A stretch of 9,066 bases of DNA from an uncultured Clostridia bacterium (GTDB lineage Bacteria; Bacillota; Clostridia; TANB77; CAG-508), in contig CALXNI010000045.1 in assembly GCA_944389715.1 (NCBI GenBank), positions 1 through 9,066 of the forward strand. Reading direction: 5' to 3'. Positions within the stretch are counted from its first letter, which is position 1; every line of letters starts with the position of its first letter. The notes beneath the pieces were generated by a model that saw nothing but the letters and a program-made list of their open reading frames with translations, made no database searches and was not told the DNA's origin. Made by a program: the position numbers and the translations under genes. Shown here piece after piece: positions 1-6,724 of this stretch.

Positions 1-285
1 ATTTTTAGCAAAATGACGGCAGCAAAACAAGTAGAGTTTATTGAAAGAGTAAGTAAATCTATTTTGGGGTTAGAAGGATTACAAATAGTAGTATATTGTG
101 ATAGAAATAGATTCGGTACTTTAAGTGAAGAAGAAAAGAAACAATGCTCATTTTTAGAGTTAGGAAATAAATTATTATCTGAAATCAATGGAGAACATAT
201 AAAAGAAAAATATAACATTAAAAACGGAAAAGAATTTGGAAATAGATTGCATGAAGAGAGAGTTAAATATTTAAATAAATTGTAA
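1..285 (+). CDS. Hypothetical protein, probably 3' part of a longer gene
   Basis: I do not recognise this protein. An ATG at 13 would give 90 residues, but the frame is open to base 1 (codons for I-F-S-K precede the ATG) and no ribosome binding site is visible in the 12 bases before it. The real start is therefore probably outside the window. The visible part is soluble and charged, with no membrane segment or signal peptide. It has a hydrophobic core near residues 18-28 (LEGLQIVVYCD) and a Lys/Glu-rich second half that looks helical. AT-rich codon use matches the neighbours. It contains CGG only across codon boundaries (ACG GCA, TTC GGT, AAC GGA) and shows no frameshift. It ends 24 bases before a palindromic terminator shared with the convergent mutS2. 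That it is coding is fairly likely; its function is unknown. Confidence 0.6.
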   Translation: MFSKMTAAKQVEFIERVSKSILGLEGLQIVVYCDRNRFGTLSEEEKKQCSFLELGNKLLSEINGEHIKEKYNIKNGKEFGNRLHEERVKYLNKL

Positions 286-308
286 TTTGTCGAATTTAGA
301 GAAAAATG

Positions 309-337
309 GGGAAAAAGGGGTCAGACCCCTTTTTCCC
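309..337. terminator. Bidirectional terminator between convergent genes
   Basis: A 12-bp perfect inverted repeat, GGGAAAAAGGGG (309-320) with CCCCTTTTTCCC (326-337), encloses a 5-base loop TCAGA; two further bases inside the loop could also pair. It lies between the stop of the left gene (285) and the stop of mutS2 and touches the mutS2 TAG codon. Flanking sequence is T-rich when read from either side (TATTTCTTT rightward, CATTTTTCTC leftward). It therefore plausibly ends both convergent transcripts. Confidence 0.8.
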
Positions 338-2693
338 TATTTCTTTAAAGTTACTACAGTTACACCCATTTCACCTTCGCCATATGTACCTATTCTAAAA
401 GCTTTTATATCTTTTCTATTTTTTAAAAAATTGTGAATTCCTGTTCTTAATTTACCTGTTCCTTTTCCGTGAACTATTCTTATAGTTTCTAATTTGGAAA
501 GTTTAGCATCATCTAAATATTTATCTATAACTTGCAACGCTTCTTCCACATTTAAACCTATTACATTTATCTCAGGTGAAATAGTTCTAGATTTATTTAT
601 AACTGCATTTTTATTTTTAGGAATATTAGTTTTATTATCAATATTGCTTTTAATTTTCATAAGTTTATTTAAATTAATATTTGTTTTTAAAGATCCTACT
701 TGAACTTCTACTTCATCAGAATCATTAGGTAGAGATGTAAGCATTCCGTTCTTTTCCAAGAGGTATAACAAAGACAGTCATTCCTAGTTTTATATCATCT
801 TTGCTTAAATTTCCTTTTTCATCTTTAGAATTGTCATATGTAATATTTTTTATTTTAACATTTAAGTCATTTTTCAAATCATATAATTCTTGCATAGAAT
901 TTTTACTTTTTTCTCTAGATATGGTATTTATTTGCTTAATAATTCTATCTGCATCTTCTTTAGCTTCTAATAAGATATCTCTTGCTTGGTTTTTAGCTTT
1001 AACAAGTGTTGTTTTTGCCTTTTCTTCTAAATCTGAATAATCTGTTTCTAATTTTTTCCTTAATAATTCAGCCTGATTTAGATTTTTAGTAGTTTCTTCT
1101 TTTTGTTTTTCAATTTCCAATTTGTTATCATAAATTCCTTTAAGTAAATCCTCTATATTAATATCATTATTATCAACTAAGGACCTAGCTCTCTTAAGAA
1201 TATTCTCGTCTAATCCAAGTTTTTTGCTAATTTCAAATGCATTACTCTTACCAGGTATTCCAATTAAAAGTTTATATGTAGGAGATAGAGTATCTATATT
1301 AAATTCAAAACTAGCATTTTCAAAACCTGTTTTTGTTAGAGCATACTCTTTTAACTCTTGATAATGCGTTGTACTAATTGTAGTTGCACCTAAATTATAA
1401 AAGAATTCTAATATACTAATTGCAAGACGACTTCCTTGAATTGGATCTGTACCAGAACCGAAGTTCATCTAGTAATATTAAACTATTTTCTGTTGCATTT
1501 TTTGTTATTTCTACAATGTTTAGCATATGAGCAGAAAATGTGCTTAAAGATTCTGCTATGCTTTGCTCATCTCCAATATCTGCAAAAATTTCATCAAAAA
1601 TATATATACTGCTTTTTTCACTTGCAGGAATTAGCAAGCCACTATATGCCATTAAAAGTAAAAGACCTACTGTTTTTAAAGCAACTGTCTTACCACCAGT
1701 ATTTGGACCGGTAATAATTAGTGAAGAATAGTTTTTGCCAATACTAATATCAATTGGAACCACTTTGTTTTTATCTATTAATGGATGTCTTGCAGATATT
1801 AAATTTATATATTTACTTTCATTAATTTCTGGTCTTATACCATTAATACTTTTGCTAAAAGAAGCTTTTGCAAATATAAAATCAATTTCTCCTATAAGTT
1901 GAATATTATTTTTTAATTCATATGTAATTAAAGATAGTTTTTTAGATAATTCAGTTAAAATTTTTGAAATTTCAATAGCTTCTTCTGCTCTTAAATTATT
2001 CAATTCATTATTTAATTCAAAAACAGATAAAGGCTCAATAAAAACAGTAGAGCCGCTTGAAGAAATATCATGAACAAAGCCTTTTATTTGCCCCTTATAT
2101 TCCTCTTTTACAGGAATTACGTATCTTTCATTTTTTATTGTTACAATATTATCTTGTAGAAATTTAGAATAAGTCGTAGAATGAACAATTGAATTTAATT
2201 TATTCTTTATTTCTATTCCCAAATTTTTTTGAGCTTTTCTAATTGAATTTAATTTAGAAGAAGCATTGTCAGCTATTGTGTTTTCATCCAAAATTTTATC
2301 AAATAATTCTTTTTCTACTAATTTATTGACATATAAAGTATTAAAATATTCTAATAATAAATCAGAATTTTTACTATCGAATGGTAAATATTCTTTTAAT
2401 TCTCTGGATGTTTTTAAAATACTTGCTATTTCTAATAAATCAGCAGGAGTAAGAGAAAAATTAGATTCAAGATTCTTTATAGAAATATTTATATTAGGAA
2501 TATTCCCAAGCGGAAGAGAACCATTTCTATAGATAAGGTTAACTGCCTGATTTGTTTGTTCTAGTAAATAATTAACATTATTAGAAGGAATAAGAGATCT
2601 ACATTTTTCTTTACCAATATATGTTTTAGCAAAAGTTTCTAAAATTTCCAATATTTTATTATATTCTAGTTTTTTTAAATATTTTAAGTTCAT
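337..2693 (-). CDS. mutS2: MutS2 ATPase/endonuclease with Smr domain, two +1 shift sites
   Basis: MutS2 is a MutS-family ATPase that acts on branched or recombining DNA and, in Bacillus, on collided ribosomes. Start at 2693, with AAGGAG (2704-2709) 10 bases upstream and the family-typical opening MNLKYLKKLEYNKILEILE. Skipping one C at each of 1460 and 748 gives 784 residues, the normal family length. Domains in order: helical core/lever region about 1-310; Walker A GPNTGGKT 329-336; the DEIFADIGDEQS region about 366-380; Walker B LLDE ending at 410, followed by LGSGTDP; coiled coil about 515-610; a small beta region GMTVFVIPLGKEG ending at 649; C-terminal Smr domain about 708-784 with HGKGTG at 741-746. 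The usual LDLRG motif of Smr reads INVIG here. Without the shifts the protein would end at 425 residues. It is transcribed away from the surface-protein gene, behind a structured leader. The family call is secure; whether the gene is functional depends on the two C+GGN sites. Confidence 0.95.
746..748 (-). other. In-frame CGG, +1 shift site 2 of mutS2 (Gly649)
   Basis: On the minus strand the sequence reads GAA-C-GGA-ATG-CTT. In the incoming frame CGG is read as Arg and a stop follows six codons later (RNAYIST). Skipping the C (base 748) gives GAA-GGA-ATG (E-G-M) and opens the frame through the Smr domain to the stop at 337. The glycine sits where MutS2 proteins have a KG/EG turn after the GM-V-V strand. 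No homopolymer lies at the site. Confidence 0.85.
1458..1460 (-). other. In-frame CGG, +1 shift site 1 of mutS2 (Gly412)
   Basis: On the minus strand the sequence reads GAA-CTT-C-GGT-TCT-GGT. The expected family motif is LLDELGSGTDP, directly after the Walker B acidic pair. Skipping the C at 1460 gives exactly this motif; reading CGG as Arg gives RFWYRSN and a stop at 1416. The preceding codon and base, CTT-C, would allow a P-site tRNA to re-pair +1 on TTC. Confidence 0.9.
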
Positions 2694-2699
2694 TTTTAA

Positions 2700-2871
2700 T
2701 AAGCTCCTTAAAAAAATGGTCTTTTTTATTGTATAGGAAAAATCGACTATTATCTAGACCCAATATAAGATTTTTCCGTATACAACAAGGATAGGCTACC
2801 TTAGTATGCCCGAGCGAATGCGAGTGGCACGTATTTCGCACTTTCTTCGAAGGCAAGCTTAGCGAAATGCC
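2700..2871 (-). promoter_or_regulatory. Structured 5' leader of mutS2 with long hairpin
   Basis: Between the predicted mutS2 promoter and its RBS lie about 170 bases with much secondary-structure potential. The segment 2784-2875 is clearly richer in G+C than its surroundings and contains short stems: AAGGCA 2850-2855 with TGCCTT 2868-2873; TGCGA with TCGCA around 2816-2840. Next, a 14-bp arm at 2731-2744 pairs with 2769-2783 with a single extra base (2778). An A6/T6 mini-hairpin lies just before the AAGGAG. I see no T-box motif or riboswitch class I can name. A cis-regulatory RNA or a fragment of a dispersed repeat are both possible. Confidence 0.4.
2731..2783. repeat. Inverted repeat with one bulged base
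   Basis: The left arm GTATAGGAAAAATC (2731-2744) is the reverse complement of 2769-2783 except for one additional base. On the minus strand the right arm reads GTATA-C-GGAAAAATC, i.e. it carries an extra C directly before GG. The paired region extends outward to TTG/CAA. The loop is about 24 bases. It lies in the mutS2 leader. Confidence 0.75.
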
Positions 2872-2877
2872 TTTCTT

Positions 2878-2906
2878 ATTATACTATTGTTTAAAAAATA
2901 AGTAAA
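2878..2906 (-). promoter_or_regulatory. Predicted sigma-A promoter for mutS2
   Basis: Read on the minus strand: a -35-like TTTACT (2906-2901), a 17-base spacer, then a perfect -10 TATAAT (2883-2878). Transcription would start near 2871 and run through the structured leader into mutS2. The -35 matches TTGACA at 4 of 6 positions. Confidence 0.55.
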
Positions 2907-2923
2907 TATTATTGTTAATCAAA

Positions 2924-3192
2924 TAAATTGTAATTTGTTTCATTAAAATTAATTTTAAATCTGTAGGGGTCGCACCCCTGGGCGACCCTTAAATATTGAT
3001 ATGCGGGTCGCCGTGGGCGGCGACCCCTACAACATTTGCAATTATTTTGTTTCGGGCGGACACAAGGCCCGCCCCTACAACATTTGAAATTAATTTTGTT
3101 TTTTTCGGGTGGGTGTGGAACCCCGCCCCTACATTTTAAATTCTAATCTCCAACCTCTAACCTCTAATCTCTAAACAACAAATTACAATTTA
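2924..3192 (-). mobile_element. MITE/REP-like composite repeat, copy A
   Basis: This non-coding element is bounded by a perfect 16-bp terminal inverted repeat: TAAATTGTAATTTGTT at 2924-2939 and its complement at 3177-3192. Read on the minus strand it contains: a tract of TTAGAG-A/G heptamers (about 3136-3175); a GC-rich hairpin cassette (3106-3132); a second one (3053-3078); and a 68-bp cassette (2963-3030) starting GTAGGGG and ending CCCCTAC, which holds two further internal hairpins. Each cassette follows a short AT spacer (TTGCAAATGTT or TTTCAAATGTT). Copies B and C elsewhere in the window share the ends and modules. No transposase is encoded, so it would have to be mobilised in trans. No clear target-site duplication is visible. 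Confidence 0.8.
2957..3052 (-). repeat. 96-bp perfect inverted repeat, left copy
   Basis: This stretch inside copy A is identical, in reverse complement, to 6579-6674 in copy B. The pair flanks the surface-protein, minD and minE genes and includes the 68-bp GTAGGGG...CCCCTAC cassette plus the ATTGCAAATGTT spacer. Such a pair can serve as a substrate for inversion of the 3.5 kb between. Confidence 0.85.
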
Positions 3193-3225
3193 TCTAAAAT
3201 AGACATTTAAAATATAATAAAAATA

Positions 3226-3254
3226 TTGCAAATTTTTTTAAATAATAATACAAT
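3226..3254 (+). promoter_or_regulatory. Predicted promoter of the surface-protein gene
   Basis: TTGCAA (3226-3231), a 17-base spacer and TACAAT (3249-3254) form a plausible housekeeping promoter just outside repeat copy A. The -10 matches at 5 of 6 positions, the -35 at 4 of 6. The start codon follows 31 bases after the -10, with AGGGGA (3275-3280) as ribosome binding site. Confidence 0.55.
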
Positions 3255-3285
3255 ATAGTTAGTTATAAAAAGTTAGGGGAAACAA

Positions 3286-4801
3286 ATGAAGAGTGTAAAA
3301 AGTGAAAATGGAGCTATAACAATATTAGTACTTGTTTCTGTATTATTTATGATTTCTTTTTTAATTAGTGCGTATGTAATAATCGCTAATAAAGTACAAG
3401 CACAAAAAGACATTATATCAGAGACAAGAAATATATATGAAAATTACAGTTTAGAAGATATATACAATAGTTATTTTGGGAAAAATATAATTCCTATAAG
3501 TAATGTAGAACAGTTATTAGCAATAGGAACAGGTCAAGATAAAATAATTGATGGTAAGTATTATAATTTTTCAAATGACGAGGATACAATATATTTACTT
3601 GCTAATGATATAGAATTTAACGCATACGACGAAGAGAGCTTAATAGACGAAAATGGGGATTATTATTGGATGCCAGTAGGAGATAAAATGGATTTCTTAG
3701 CTGAATTTGAAGGACTAGAAAACAATATAAAGGTTACATATAAAGATTCAGATGAGGAGTACACAATTATATATTCTCAAGAAAATAATTTTTCAGAACC
3801 AGAATATGAGTTAAATATTAGGGTAATAAATCAAAAAGGTAATTTAATTGATGGAGCAATAATATCTGTAAATAATGAAGAAAATGAAAATAAAGGGGAA
3901 GCTACTATATCAGTAAAGCGAAAACAAAATACAACAATAAGTGTTAAAGCAGAAGGCTATAATGATTATGTAACTACATTGAATATTGAAAATCCAAGTA
4001 AAATAGCTAATCAAGAAATTACATTAATAGAAACAGAACACAAATATGGAGAATGGATAGTTCAAGAAAATGCAACATGTGAATCAACAGGAATTGAAGT
4101 TAGAGAGTGTATTTATTGTGGAGAAAAAGAAACAAGAACAATTGCAGCATTGGGTCATAATTATACATCTAAAGAGGTACTTCCTTCATACTCTGGAAGA
4201 GGGTATATTTTATATACTTGCTCAAGATGTGGAAAGCAATATACGGAAAATACAAGTAAAAATTTAGAAATAATATCACCGGGAGCGGTTTGGACAAGAA
4301 GTGATTGGCAATATAAAACTTCTTTCACAATTGATGGAAATTGGATGCGGATCGAGTCAGTTTAATGGTAAATTATCACAATCTGTGGTTGCTTTAGTAC
4401 TTACTGGCGAAGAACCAACTGGTGTAATGTATACTGGCCCAATAAATTTAACTGATGCTAAACAGGTTGTAATGTCCTTTTATCAATGGTCTCCTTTATA
4501 TAGTACGGTATATTTAATAAGGCAAAAAGGAAAAAACACTACTTCTGTTGGAATTGCAACTAGTTCACAGCTTGGAATAGATAATGCTTTCGTGTCTGGA
4601 AAATCATCTACAAAAGTATATACAAGGTCAAGAGATTCTGATACTCCAATGCTTTCAACTGTTACATTAGATGTATCAGGTTTAACTGGAAATTATTATA
4701 TAAAAATGTATCAAAAAGGTGAAAATGATGCAAGTATAGTATACACAAAGAGTTACAACTCATATACAGGATTTAGTAGTATAAAAGTTGTATATAAATA
4801 A
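3286..4801 (+). CDS. Membrane-anchored surface-type protein with Cys-pair module, one +1 shift site
   Basis: I cannot assign this to a named family. Skipping one C at 4348 gives 504 residues. Residues about 9-34 (NGAITILVLVSVLFMISFLI and on) form one N-terminal hydrophobic segment after a short charged lead, resembling TadE/prepilin-like anchors; the rest would be outside the cell. Residues about 174-250 look like a beta-rich PEGA or carboxypeptidase-regulatory type module (INQKGNLIDGAIISVNN...AEGYNDY). Residues about 251-322 form a module with HKYGEW...ATC and Cys265, 275, 278, 312 and 315, in CxxC pairs, with an ALGH turn; it resembles repeats seen in Firmicutes surface proteins. Residues about 330-504 form a Ser/Thr/Gly/Tyr-rich, probably beta-sheet C-terminal domain. 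Start supported by AGGGGA five bases upstream. Its own promoter separates it from mutS2. No LPXTG sorting motif is visible. Confidence 0.8.
4348..4350 (+). other. In-frame CGG, +1 shift site of the surface-protein gene (Gly355)
   Basis: The sequence reads TGG-ATG-C-GGA-TCG-AGT. In the incoming frame CGG is followed by ATC GAG TCA GTT TAA, i.e. a stop four codons later. Skipping C4348 gives W-M-G-S-S-Q-F-N-G-K and keeps the frame open for 150 further residues. No family alignment is available here to prove the glycine, so this site rests on reading-frame continuity and on likeness to the other five. Confidence 0.75.
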
Positions 4802-4893
4802 AAAAATCAATAGAAAAACATAAAAACTATGTAAAATTAAAGGGGAAAGAAAAGAAAAAACGCATACGGAAATCATTAATTTGACGTTATACA

Positions 4894-4922
4894 TTGACTT
4901 TTTTACCAAAAAATTATAAAAT
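4894..4922 (+). promoter_or_regulatory. Predicted promoter of minD-minE
   Basis: TTGACT (4894-4899), a 17-base spacer and TAAAAT (4917-4922) match the sigma-A consensus at 5 of 6 positions in each box. The start site would fall near 4929, inside the AT-rich hairpin at 4918-4950. The GAGGAGG ribosome binding site follows at 4955-4961. Confidence 0.65.
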
Positions 4923-4950
4923 AACTGTATTGAAAAAATACAGTTATTTT
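4918..4950 (+). terminator. AT-rich hairpin with T-run before minD
   Basis: ATAACTGTATT (4921-4931) pairs with AATACAGTTAT (4937-4947) around a GAAAA loop; A/T pairs extend the stem to 14 bp and a run of T continues to 4952. It has the shape of an intrinsic terminator, though weak because it is AT-rich. It is the only candidate terminator for the surface-protein gene ending at 4801. It overlaps the -10 region of the minD promoter, so read-through from upstream and initiation at minD may interfere. Confidence 0.55.
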
Positions 4951-4970
4951 TTGTGAGGAGGAAATAACCA

Positions 4971-5765
4971 ATGGGAGAAGTAATAGTTATAACATCAGGA
5001 AAAGGAGGAGTAGGTAAAACTACTACAACAGCAAATTTGGGATCAAGTCTTGCGGAAGCAGGTAAAAAAGTAGTTTTGGTAGACACAGATATAGGACTTA
5101 GAAATTTAGATGTTGTAATGGGATTAGAAAATAGAATTGTATATGACATAGTAGATGTTATAGAAGAAAAATGCAAATTAAGGCAAGCGTTAATAAAGGA
5201 CAAGCGTTTTGAAGAACTTTTTTTACTTCCTGCAGCTCAAACAAGAGATAAAACAGCTATAAATGAAGAACAAATGAAAGAATTAACTAAAAAATTAAAA
5301 GAAGAATTTGATTATATATTAATAGACTGCCCAGCAGGAATAGAGCAGGGATTTAAAAATGCAATTGCAGGTGCAGACAGAGCAATAGTAGTTACAACAG
5401 CTGAAATATCAGCAATAAGAGATGCAGATAGAATAATAGGATTACTGGAAAGTTCAGAAATAAAAAATCCAGAATTAATAGTAAATAGATTAAGACCTAA
5501 CATGGTAAAAAAAGGCGAAATGATGGAAGTAGAGGACATTGTAGATTTATTATCTGTAGACTTAATTGGTGTTGTTCCAGATGATGAATACATAATAACT
5601 CAAACTAATAAAGGAGAACCAGTAATAAAAAATAAAAGAGCACCATCAGGTAAGGCATATATAGAAATTGCAAGAAGAGTATTAGGAGAAAATATAGAAG
5701 TTACTATACCAGGAAGAGAAAAAGGATTTTGGGCAAAAGTAAAAAGTTGGTTTAAAAGAAAGTAA
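4971..5765 (+). CDS. minD: Septum site-determining ATPase MinD
   Basis: MinD is a membrane-cycling P-loop ATPase of the ParA/MRP class. It recruits MinC to block FtsZ ring assembly away from mid-cell and is released by MinE. The 264-residue length is typical. The deviant Walker A SGKGGVGKT covers residues 9-17, with the signature Lys11. The conserved DTD is at 38-40, followed by GLRNLDVVMGLENR. Switch II DCPAGI is at 119-124. The last residues, GFWAKVKSWFKRK (252-264), form the amphipathic membrane-targeting helix. Start chosen because GAGGAGG lies nine bases upstream (4955-4961). minE follows after 50 bases, so the two are probably co-transcribed. No minC is present; a surface-protein gene occupies the upstream position. 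No shift site occurs in this gene. Confidence 0.98.
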   Translation: MGEVIVITSGKGGVGKTTTTANLGSSLAEAGKKVVLVDTDIGLRNLDVVMGLENRIVYDIVDVIEEKCKLRQALIKDKRFEELFLLPAAQTRDKTAINEEQMKELTKKLKEEFDYILIDCPAGIEQGFKNAIAGADRAIVVTTAEISAIRDADRIIGLLESSEIKNPELIVNRLRPNMVKKGEMMEVEDIVDLLSVDLIGVVPDDEYIITQTNKGEPVIKNKRAPSGKAYIEIARRVLGENIEVTIPGREKGFWAKVKSWFKRK

Positions 5766-5802
5766 TAATATTCATAATATAATAAAAAAGCGATGCTTTT
5801 AG

Positions 5803-5807
5803 AAGGG
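5803..5807 (+). promoter_or_regulatory. Ribosome binding site deciding the minE start
   Basis: AAGGG (5803-5807, within AGAAGGGAA) lies only two bases from the ATG at 5810 but eight bases from the ATG at 5816. Correct spacing therefore favours 5816, giving MFENIAKFF rather than MKMFENIAKFF. Confidence 0.6.
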
Positions 5808-5815
5808 AAATGAAG

Positions 5816-6427
5816 ATGTTTGAGAATATTGCAAAATTTTTTAGAAAGTTAATAAAAACAGAAGCAAAAGATACACCAAGTAAGGATACTGCAAAAGAGA
5901 GACTTCATTTAGTTCTAATGCAAGATAGGGCAAATGTTTCTGCTGACTTTTTGGAATTAATGAAACAAGAAATTATAGAAGTAATAAAAAAATATATTGA
6001 AGTAGAAGAATCGGCAATAGATGTTAGACTTACAAATGAAATTGGAGAAGATGGTACTAAAGGTGCACCATCACTTTATGCAAATATCCCGATATTAAAT
6101 ATAAAAAATAATATAAAAACAGAAAATACAAATAAAGAAGCAGAAAAAACAGATGAAAAGAAAGAGCAAATAAAAGAAGAAAAACAGGAAGATAATAATA
6201 AAGACAGAAAAGAAGAAGTAGAAAAAGTAGAAAATAAAGATACTAAAGGAACGGAAGAAAACAAAGAAAAAAAAGAAGAAATAAAAGAAGAAGTAAAAAA
6301 TGATGATAAACAAGAAGGTGATACCGCTTCTAATAGCGACACTCAAAAAAAACAAGAGGATAAAGAAGATAAAAGTGTAGAAGATAAAAAAAATAATAAT
6401 AGTAAAAATTCTAAAAAGAATAAATAA
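5816..6427 (+). CDS. minE: Cell division topological specificity factor MinE with long charged tail
   Basis: MinE stimulates MinD ATPase at the membrane and so drives Min patterning. Start at 5816 (203 residues) on SD spacing. Residues 1-13 (MFENIAKFFRKLI) are the amphipathic membrane-binding helix. KERLHLVLMQDRANVS (27-42) is the MinD-binding region. Residues 44-93 (EIIEVIKKYIEVEE to LYANIPI) form the dimerisation domain. Usual MinE proteins end here, near 90 residues. This one goes on for about 107 residues made almost only of Lys, Glu, Asp, Asn and Thr, low in complexity and probably disordered or helical. The tail is coded by a purine-rich stretch that stays in one frame to a single TAA. 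It directly follows minD and is followed by a terminator. Confidence 0.93.
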   Translation: MFENIAKFFRKLIKTEAKDTPSKDTAKERLHLVLMQDRANVSADFLELMKQEIIEVIKKYIEVEESAIDVRLTNEIGEDGTKGAPSLYANIPILNIKNNIKTENTNKEAEKTDEKKEQIKEEKQEDNNKDRKEEVEKVENKDTKGTEENKEKKEEIKEEVKNDDKQEGDTASNSDTQKKQEDKEDKSVEDKKNNNSKNSKKNK

Positions 6428-6429
6428 AA

Positions 6430-6467
6430 AGTAGGGGTGGGAATAGAACATACTCCTACTCATTTTT
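6430..6467 (+). terminator. Intrinsic terminator after minE
   Basis: AGTAGGGGT (6430-6438) pairs with ACTCCTACT (6452-6460) over nine positions with one G-T wobble. The loop is 13 bases, and CATTTTT follows. It starts three bases after the minE stop and separates minDE from rodA. Confidence 0.7.
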
Positions 6468-6472
6468 AACAT

Positions 6473-6707
6473 AAATTTGTTGTTTAGAGTTTAGAGATTA
6501 GAGGTTAGAGGTTGGAGATTAGAATTTAAAATGTAGGGGCGGCAATCTGCCGTCCGAAAATTACGAAATTTATTGCAAAAACAAAATAATTGCAAATGTT
6601 GTAGGGGTCGCCGCCCACGGCGACCCGCATATCAATATTTAAGGGTCGCCCAGGGGTGCGACCCCTACAGATTTTAAAATAAATTTAATCATGTAAATTA
6701 CAATTTA
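6473..6707 (+). mobile_element. MITE/REP-like composite repeat, copy B
   Basis: Copy B has the same architecture as copy A in the opposite orientation. The left end AAATTTGTTGTTTAG is a shortened form of the terminal repeat. Then come TTAGAG-type heptamers (about 6484-6526), a GTAGGGGCGGCAATCTGCCG hairpin cassette (6533-6556), an AT spacer, the 68-bp cassette (6601-6668), and a right end TAAATTACAATTTA (6694-6707). It carries two GC cassettes instead of the three in copy A. It fills most of the 297-base gap between minE and rodA and ends 17 bases before the rodA ATG, so it supplies nearly all of the rodA upstream region. Confidence 0.8.
6579..6674 (+). repeat. 96-bp perfect inverted repeat, right copy
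   Basis: This stretch is identical to the reverse complement of 2957-3052. It contains many GG dinucleotides yet shows no extra C relative to its partner. It is thus an internal control on base accuracy and on the generality of C insertion before GG. Confidence 0.85.
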
Positions 6708-6724
6708 TAAAAAGAGAGGTAAAG

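Noticed and set aside
2659..2856. Minus-strand ORF of 65 codons over the mutS2 leader and start
   Set aside because: It has only a TTG start and no ribosome binding site, its sequence follows the structured GC-rich leader, and it overlaps the well-supported mutS2 start.
2784..2880. A tRNA gene in the GC-rich leader segment
   Set aside because: No cloverleaf, T-loop (GTTCRA) or acceptor pairing could be made on either strand.
2700..2880. T-box leader for mutS2
   Set aside because: No AGGGTGGNACCGCG-type motif is present, and mutS2 is not a T-box-regulated class.
3136..3175. CRISPR or telomere-like array from TTAGAG heptamers
   Set aside because: Units are 7 bases, imperfect and without spacers; the tract is a module of the repeat element found in all three copies.
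4760..5203. Minus-strand ORF across the surface gene end and minD start
   Set aside because: It is antisense to the strongly supported minD and has no family features.
5810..5815. minE start at the upstream ATG (5810)
   Set aside because: The SD would be only two bases away; the ATG at 5816 has proper spacing and gives the typical MinE opening.
6076..6472. Ser/Phe-rich ORFs antisense to the minE tail
   Set aside because: They are complements of the purine-rich Lys/Glu tail; their composition reflects low complexity only.
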